Source of the DNA: Acidobacteriaceae bacterium
GTDB lineage: Bacteria; Acidobacteriota; Terriglobia; Terriglobales; SbA1
Direction: 5' to 3'
DNA length: 10,622 nucleotides
NCBI GenBank assembly: GCA_003136335.1
Contig: PLEA01000661.1
Span: 1-10,622, forward strand
The position numbers were made by a program, and so were the translations under genes. How positions within the stretch are numbered: position 1 is the first letter of the stretch; each line of letters begins with the position of its first letter. Shown here in pieces: positions 7,021 through 10,622 of this stretch. The notes below the pieces were generated by a model. It made no database searches and was not told the DNA's origin. It worked only from the letters and a program-made list of their open reading frames with translations.

Positions 7021-7578
7021 AAGGCCTGCCAAGTTCCTGGGCACTCCCCGTCGTCGCATGCACGATGCCCGGCCCTCTTCGGGTTACTCGTCCTGCTGAT
7101 TGTCGCCGCCGGTTGTAACTCTGCCAAGAACACCCTGGGCGGATCAGGGACGTCGATCCAGGGGATGTGGACTGTAACTGGGAATCTCGGTGCCCAGAGT
7201 GGATCCGAGACTTACCAAGTGGCGTTTGTTCCCAGTCCCTGCAGCGTGATGAGTCCAGTGGGTACATTCTCGGTACAAGGACCCGTGTGCTTTATCGCTA
7301 ACAATAACACCGGGCAGGGCTCTATCTCCGGAAAAGGACTGCTCAGCAACTCAAAAAATACGGGGGAAGGAGTTCTGATAGGAGTGGCCTCGGACCCAGT
7401 TCCCGCAAATGCGACATTCAACCTGCTTTTCGTCTTGGGCGAACAGAATGGCAATTTCGTTGAGTTCACGGGCAGCGGCACAATTGCCAATGGCACGATG
7501 ACAGGGACTGGATCCTGCAGCCCAGGCACGCCCATGTGTCAGGGCTTGAGTGGCACGTTCTCGGGAAACCAACAGTAG
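6964..7578 (+). CDS. Lipoprotein of unknown function
   Basis: The 204-aa product has an unusually long, polar N-terminal stretch (about 35 residues) before a hydrophobic core (ALFGLLVLLIV) ending in the lipobox AAGC, so Cys51 should be lipidated and the mature protein anchored to a membrane. The mature part is Gly/Ser/Thr/Asn-rich and likely beta-stranded (MWTVTGNL, ETYQVAF, NGNFVEFTGSGTIANGTMTG), a style common in small acidobacterial lipoproteins; no named domain was recognised. The start is the ATG at 6964, with GGAG at 6951-6954 and 9-bp spacing; a GTG at 6931 is less likely. It is the first of five co-directional genes for exported proteins and is divergent from the GAF activator. Its first ~18 codons are shared, in diverged form, with the leader of the next gene. 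Confidence 0.75.
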   Translation: MQTKTLTVQSMQEMTENRAKACQVPGHSPSSHARCPALFGLLVLLIVAAGCNSAKNTLGGSGTSIQGMWTVTGNLGAQSGSETYQVAFVPSPCSVMSPVGTFSVQGPVCFIANNNTGQGSISGKGLLSNSKNTGEGVLIGVASDPVPANATFNLLFVLGEQNGNFVEFTGSGTIANGTMTGTGSCSPGTPMCQGLSGTFSGNQQ

Positions 7579-7581
7579 ATG

Positions 7582-7715
7582 CGACTGTCGAAAATGGCAG
7601 TCCATCTGCACACTACTGGCTGGAAGGTGATTCGATTGGTTCTGTGAAAGCAAAAACAATGACAAGTAAAAACCTCGCGGTCAAGTCAATGCCAGGGATG
7701 ATGGAAACCGGGCCC
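7582..7715 (+). repeat. Duplicated leader segment, copy B
   Basis: Diverged second copy of 6882-7020, starting four bases after the lipoprotein stop codon. The equivalent of copy A's start codon survives as an ATG at 7659, in frame with the downstream gene, but the GGAG ribosome site of copy A has become GAAAG-like. The reading frame is still open across the copy (for example LAVKSMPGM against LTVQSMQEM in copy A). Confidence 0.75.
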
Positions 7716-7799
7716 AGCGTCGCAAGATTTCCGGACACTTCCGCTCTTGGGATGCACGGATCGGGGCTCAGGATCAAGGAACCGTACTGGAGGCGGCTC

Positions 7800-8297
7800 A
7801 TGATTTGGCGGCCCTGCTTAGGTCTCGCATTTTTCCTAGTGCTTCCTGCCGTACTCTGCGCTCAGAAGCAGAAAGGATCATGGTCCGATCTAAATGGCCT
7901 GAAGGCCGGCCGGGGAATCGAAGTGGTCGAATCCAACATGAAGCACCACGGCGGCGAATTTATCAACGTGACCGATGAAGTACTGACCCTCGAAGAAGGC
8001 GGATCAGACGTCTCGATAAAACGCGAGGACATCGTCCGCATCTCGACATCCTCCGCCCCTAGGCGTGGCGAGCATGCCGTGATTGGCCTGGTAGTCGGCG
8101 GGGCCATCGGGGCGGCTATTGGCGCTGCCTCCGGATCGAGCCACGGTTTCCTTGGTGGGTCCGACCGCGGAATCGCCGCTCTTGTTGGCATCGTAATTGG
8201 TGCCCCAAGCGGGGCTCTAGTCGGCGCCGTGATCCCTGCTCACACAACCGTCTGTCGCGCTCTCCCGCGTACCTCGCACCAGACGGCACCACCTTAA
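7800..8297 (+). CDS. Secreted Sm-like/glycine-zipper protein of unknown function
   Basis: The 165-aa product starts with a Sec signal peptide (MIWRPCLGLAFFLVLPAVLCA, likely cut after A21). A small beta-rich module follows (LKAGRGIEVVESNMKHHGGEFINVTDEVLTLEE, then SIKREDIVRIS), recalling an Sm/LSM-like barrel. Next comes a long Gly/Ala-rich hydrophobic region (GLVVGGAIGAAIGAASG, later GIVIGAPSGALVGAVIP) with GxxxG spacing like glycine-zipper membrane segments. Proteins of this layout are common in Acidobacteriota, but no function is known to me. The start at 7800 is chosen for its strong GGAGG at 7789-7793 (6-bp spacing). In-frame starts at 7659 and 7536 lack good ribosome sites; using 7659 would add a 47-residue extension homologous to the N-terminus of the preceding lipoprotein. 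LC at 19-20 is not an acceptable lipobox. Confidence 0.75.
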   Translation: MIWRPCLGLAFFLVLPAVLCAQKQKGSWSDLNGLKAGRGIEVVESNMKHHGGEFINVTDEVLTLEEGGSDVSIKREDIVRISTSSAPRRGEHAVIGLVVGGAIGAAIGAASGSSHGFLGGSDRGIAALVGIVIGAPSGALVGAVIPAHTTVCRALPRTSHQTAPP

Positions 8298-8368
8298 ACG
8301 TGTGATTTCGACCCTCAGGCGGACAGTGCTCCAGCAGCGATCGAAGCCACCTGCACAACGAGGACAGC

Positions 8369-8764
8369 ATGACCCAGAAATGTCTTTTGTGTGGAATTCT
8401 GATTGTCGCTCTGAGTGTGGGCCTCGCCATGCCCGCTCGGGCAGACAACCCTGCAAAACTCCTGATCGTAATTGCAGCGACGACGGCGGCTGCAGCGATT
8501 GCGGTATTCGTGACCGTTGCGAGCGTTCATCATAGGCGCAAAAAGATAGTGATCACCGGCTGCGTCATCGCGGGAGAGAAAGGGATGACTGTCACCGACG
8601 AAGAAGACAGGAAAACTTACGCGCTCTCCGGCGACACGACCGGTATTAAGCCGGGTGATCGGATGAGGTTGCTGGGCAAGAAAGTGAAGCCGAAGGGTCC
8701 CGACAAGACGCTGGTCTGGGAAGCAAAAGAAATGATCAAGGACTTCGGAGTCTGTCAACCCTAG
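8369..8764 (+). CDS. Exported single-pass membrane protein with small C-terminal domain
   Basis: The 131-aa product has a signal peptide (cleavage likely after ARA, residue 25), then a second hydrophobic helix (about 29-51, LLIVIAATTAAAAIAVFVTV) followed at once by the basic patch HHRRKK (about 54-59). By the positive-inside rule, a cleaved signal plus this helix would put the C-terminal domain in the cytoplasm. That domain (about 60-131: ITGCVIAGEKGMTVTDEEDRKTYAL, then GIKPGDRMRLLGKKV) looks like a small OB-type beta barrel seen in uncharacterised acidobacterial proteins. A GAGGA at 8360-8364 lies 4 bp before the ATG, slightly close. Function unknown. It sits 71 bp after the preceding gene and 35 bp before the next, so co-transcription with the next gene is likely. 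Confidence 0.75.
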   Translation: MTQKCLLCGILIVALSVGLAMPARADNPAKLLIVIAATTAAAAIAVFVTVASVHHRRKKIVITGCVIAGEKGMTVTDEEDRKTYALSGDTTGIKPGDRMRLLGKKVKPKGPDKTLVWEAKEMIKDFGVCQP

Positions 8765-8799
8765 CTGTACTCTCCGATCTTTTCTCTGGAGGTCTGCAA

Positions 8800-9243
8800 A
8801 TGGATTCGTACTGGGCGCTGTTCGTAGCTTCACTCGTTCTGCTGATGGTGATCGCTGGCTGTGGAACTGGCGGCGGATATAACCCCAATAATGTGACGGT
8901 GACCGTTTCACCGGCAGCGGTCACGATTCCTGCAAACGGCCAGGTAACATTGCAAGCTGCAGTTAACGGCCTCTGCTCAACCTGCGCGAGTTACATCCAG
9001 TATTGGAGCATCGCCGAGGATCCTGACAACAGCGTGAACTGCACCTGGTCTACCACGCCGCCTACCGGTCCATGCCCAGGTGGCACGATTCAGCAAATAC
9101 CAGGCGGTCTCAGTAGCTCCCTGACCGTGACGTACTACGCTCCCAGCACCCCGGGCACATTTCAAGTCTCTGCTGCGTGGTGCATTTGTTTTACTCCGGC
9201 AATTATTAAGCAGGGAATGTCGGTCATCACTGTTAGTCCCTGA
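8800..9243 (+). CDS. Ig-like-domain lipoprotein
   Basis: The 147-aa product has a lipoprotein signal (hydrophobic core VASLVLLMVIAGC, lipobox IAGC, lipidated Cys21). A Gly-rich spacer leads to an Ig-like beta-sandwich of the kind repeated in acidobacterial and other surface proteins: VTVTVSPAAVTIPANGQVTLQ opening, a Y-W core strand (IQYWSI), and SLTVTYYAPSTPGTFQVSA closing. There is a single domain with several cysteines that could form disulfides outside the cytoplasm. Such domains usually mediate adhesion or act as spacers; no catalytic motif is visible. The start is well supported by GGAGG at 8788-8792, 7 bp before the ATG. It probably shares a transcript with the gene 35 bp upstream. The specific ligand is unknown. 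Confidence 0.8.
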   Translation: MDSYWALFVASLVLLMVIAGCGTGGGYNPNNVTVTVSPAAVTIPANGQVTLQAAVNGLCSTCASYIQYWSIAEDPDNSVNCTWSTTPPTGPCPGGTIQQIPGGLSSSLTVTYYAPSTPGTFQVSAAWCICFTPAIIKQGMSVITVSP

Positions 9244-9366
9244 GTTCGCTTACGAATTTAGACCAGGTACTTAAGTTCGTCATCGTCGGGAAATGCCATT
9301 TCATTACTAAGCGGCGTCGGGGCAATTCGATCCTGGGCTTCAAAACTACAATTCAGGAGAACTCTC
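9244..9366. other. 123-bp gap before the secreted hydrolase gene
   Basis: No gene or convincing terminator hairpin is visible. The gap ends in a good ribosome site (AGGAG, 9355-9359) for the ATG at 9367. It is long enough to hold a promoter, but no clear -35/-10 pair could be called. Confidence 0.5.
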
Positions 9367-10461
9367 ATGAAACGCAACATCGCACGAACAACGCTTGTGA
9401 TCGCTTCCGTCGCGGTGATTTGGGCGGCAATGGCTGTTTCTGCCATAGCCCAATCCTTTCCTGGCGCCGGCACTGTGATGACGTACAACGTGAACGAAGG
9501 AACCGATTTCCAGCAGGTGGTGGGCGCCACCACCCTGCCGCAATTCCTGATCGGTGTCGGCGAGATTCTTACGCAGGTCCAAGGCACGAATCCTCCGGAA
9601 CGGATGCAGGCGGTGGCCCAAGAAATCCTCGAAGCACAGCCGGAGCTGCTGAGCATACAAGAAGTAGACCAGTGGTACACCGGAACCTTCGACCCGGTTG
9701 CAGGCACCTGCGGAACCATGACCCTCCAGTACGACATGTTGCAGGAACTTCTCAGTGACTTGGCTGCCCAGGGCGGGCACTACGAAGTTGCCGTGCAAGT
9801 CACCCAATATGCCTTTCCGCCTACACCAGGGCTTATTCCGCCCACTGATTACATTTGCGTTAGCGTGAACGATTACAACGTGATCCTGGCCCGCACCGAT
9901 CTTCCTTCCTGGGTCTTCCAGTGGAGTAACCCGCAAACCGGACAATTCGTGAATGAAGTCGTTCTGCCAACTCCGGTCGGCCCAGTGCCGCTGCCCAGGT
10001 CGTGGGCCTCTGTGGATGCAGAGTTTTTTGGCCACTCTTTCCTCTTCATCGACACCCATCTTGAGTCCTTCGACGCGAATATCCGGAAATTGCAAGGTGG
10101 TGAATTGCGTGCAGGTCCGGCAAACACTTCCTTGCCGCTGATCATCGCGATGGATTCAAACGCGCAGGCGTTCCCCCAACCACAAGACCCGACCTATGTG
10201 GATTTTATGTCTGCCGGCTATAACGACGTGTGGTCCAAGCTCTTTCCGAAGCGCGCGGGACTAACGTGTTGTCAAGATGAAGCGGACAACAATCCCATCT
10301 CGCAACTTTATCAGCGGATCGACTTGGTGTTGACACACGGCAGAGTAAGGCCGTGGGGAGCCGTGTTGATCGGGAACAATCCGCGAAGCCGGCTGCCCGA
10401 CGGATTGTGGCCCTCCGATCACGCGGCGCTCGTGGCAGGTGTGGTGGTGGGAAGCAACTAG
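9367..10461 (+). CDS. Secreted endonuclease/exonuclease/phosphatase-family hydrolase
   Basis: The 364-aa product has a Sec signal peptide (MKRNIARTTLV..., likely cut after AIA, residue 28). The rest fits the metal-dependent EEP fold shared by DNase I, exonuclease III, sphingomyelinases and inositol phosphatases. The family's active-site series is complete and in order: TYN (N41), IQEV (metal-binding E99), IDTHLES (H231), AMDSNA (D263, N265), QRIDLVLT (D319) and PSDHAAL (D351, H352). The substrate cannot be told: nucleic acid, phospholipid or another phosphodiester are all possible, since these motifs are common to the superfamily. Four or more cysteines in the mature part (C115, C164, C301, C302) are compatible with disulfides in an exported enzyme. 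The start has AGGAG at 9355-9359 with 7-bp spacing. It is the last of five genes for exported proteins. Confidence 0.87.
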   Translation: MKRNIARTTLVIASVAVIWAAMAVSAIAQSFPGAGTVMTYNVNEGTDFQQVVGATTLPQFLIGVGEILTQVQGTNPPERMQAVAQEILEAQPELLSIQEVDQWYTGTFDPVAGTCGTMTLQYDMLQELLSDLAAQGGHYEVAVQVTQYAFPPTPGLIPPTDYICVSVNDYNVILARTDLPSWVFQWSNPQTGQFVNEVVLPTPVGPVPLPRSWASVDAEFFGHSFLFIDTHLESFDANIRKLQGGELRAGPANTSLPLIIAMDSNAQAFPQPQDPTYVDFMSAGYNDVWSKLFPKRAGLTCCQDEADNNPISQLYQRIDLVLTHGRVRPWGAVLIGNNPRSRLPDGLWPSDHAALVAGVVVGSN

Positions 10462-10496
10462 GCAGACTCCAAACTGCGCGTCCGCGATATCGCACT

Positions 10497-10511
10497 GGCC
10501 CTTAGCGGGCC
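10497..10511 (+). terminator. Weak hairpin downstream of the hydrolase gene
   Basis: GGCCC-TTAGC-GGGCC forms a 5-bp GC stem 35 bp past the hydrolase stop codon. There is no T-tract after it (CTCAATTGA), so it is only a weak terminator candidate. No gene is visible between here and the end of the window. Confidence 0.25.
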
Positions 10512-10605
10512 CTCAATTGACGCACAGTTATGGAGATGAGGTGTGATGTATGTACGTTGGTGCGCCAAAGGTTAACTTGCTTTTTAACGTGTTTGTTTGC
10601 GGCGT

Positions 10606-10622
10606 GGGGGGGGGGGGGGGGG
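10606..10622. other. Terminal run of 17 G, probable contig-end artefact
   Basis: The window ends in an uninterrupted G17 run directly after GGCGT. Two-colour sequencers report absent signal as G, and assemblies can carry such tails at contig ends. A genuine G-quadruplex-forming tract is possible but less likely at the exact end of a window. Confidence 0.65.

Noticed and set aside
7551..7570. TGGCACG at the end of the lipoprotein gene as a sigma-54 -24 element for the next gene
   Set aside because: The expected TTGC at the -12 position is absent (CGGGA instead).
7536..7799. Upstream starts (7536 GTG or 7659 ATG) for the Sm-like/glycine-zipper protein
   Set aside because: No good ribosome site for either, whereas 7800 has GGAGG at ideal spacing directly before a clean signal peptide. 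The in-frame homology to the previous gene keeps 7659 as a minor alternative.
7841..7863. Lipobox in the Sm-like/glycine-zipper protein (AVLC)
   Set aside because: Leu at -1 is not accepted in lipoboxes; a signal peptidase I site after A21 fits better.
8290..8369. A third copy of the duplicated leader upstream of the gene at 8369
   Set aside because: Only a short CACCTGCACA resembles CATCTGCACA of the repeat; the flanks do not align.

Overview
The window looks like chromosomal DNA of an Acidobacteriota-type soil bacterium, possibly near the Koribacter/Sulfotelmatobacter group. This is inferred from gene content: a Ser/Thr kinase fused to TolB/FlgO-like and TPR regions, a GAF-type sigma-54 activator, and a run of small Sec-exported proteins and lipoproteins of a kind common in that phylum. 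No rRNA or marker gene is present, so the placement is moderate confidence only. No tRNA, CRISPR array, transposase or phage gene was seen.

Region 1-1380 is gene-poor and looks degraded. It holds two GC-rich hairpins, a short ORF that ends abruptly (170-334), the first ~65 codons of a phosphoesterase (phospholipase C-like) gene running the other way and cut off near position 310, and the C-terminal part of what looks like an SAM-dependent methyltransferase (691-1065, minus). These fragments suggest a rearranged segment or a misjoined assembly. A 315-bp non-coding stretch follows, with a tandem 11-bp repeat and a good sigma-70-like promoter for the kinase.

Region 1381-6814 is a signalling block. 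A very large (1298 aa) membrane Ser/Thr kinase carries its TolB-like plus TPR module twice, once on each side of a single transmembrane helix. It converges tail to tail, with a 13-bp gap, on a GAF/AAA+/Fis-HTH sigma-54 activator.

Region 6815-10461 diverges from the activator. It holds five co-directional genes, all encoding exported proteins: a lipoprotein, a secreted Sm-like/glycine-zipper protein, a membrane protein with a small C-terminal domain, an Ig-like lipoprotein, and a secreted endonuclease/exonuclease/phosphatase-fold hydrolase with all its catalytic motifs. The first two genes are preceded by diverged copies of one ~135-bp leader segment. A plausible but unproven reading is that the kinase and the GAF activator sense conditions and the downstream cluster is a cell-surface or secreted response. 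No sigma-54 promoter was found to link them.

The window ends in a run of 17 G, which looks like a sequencing or contig-end artefact.
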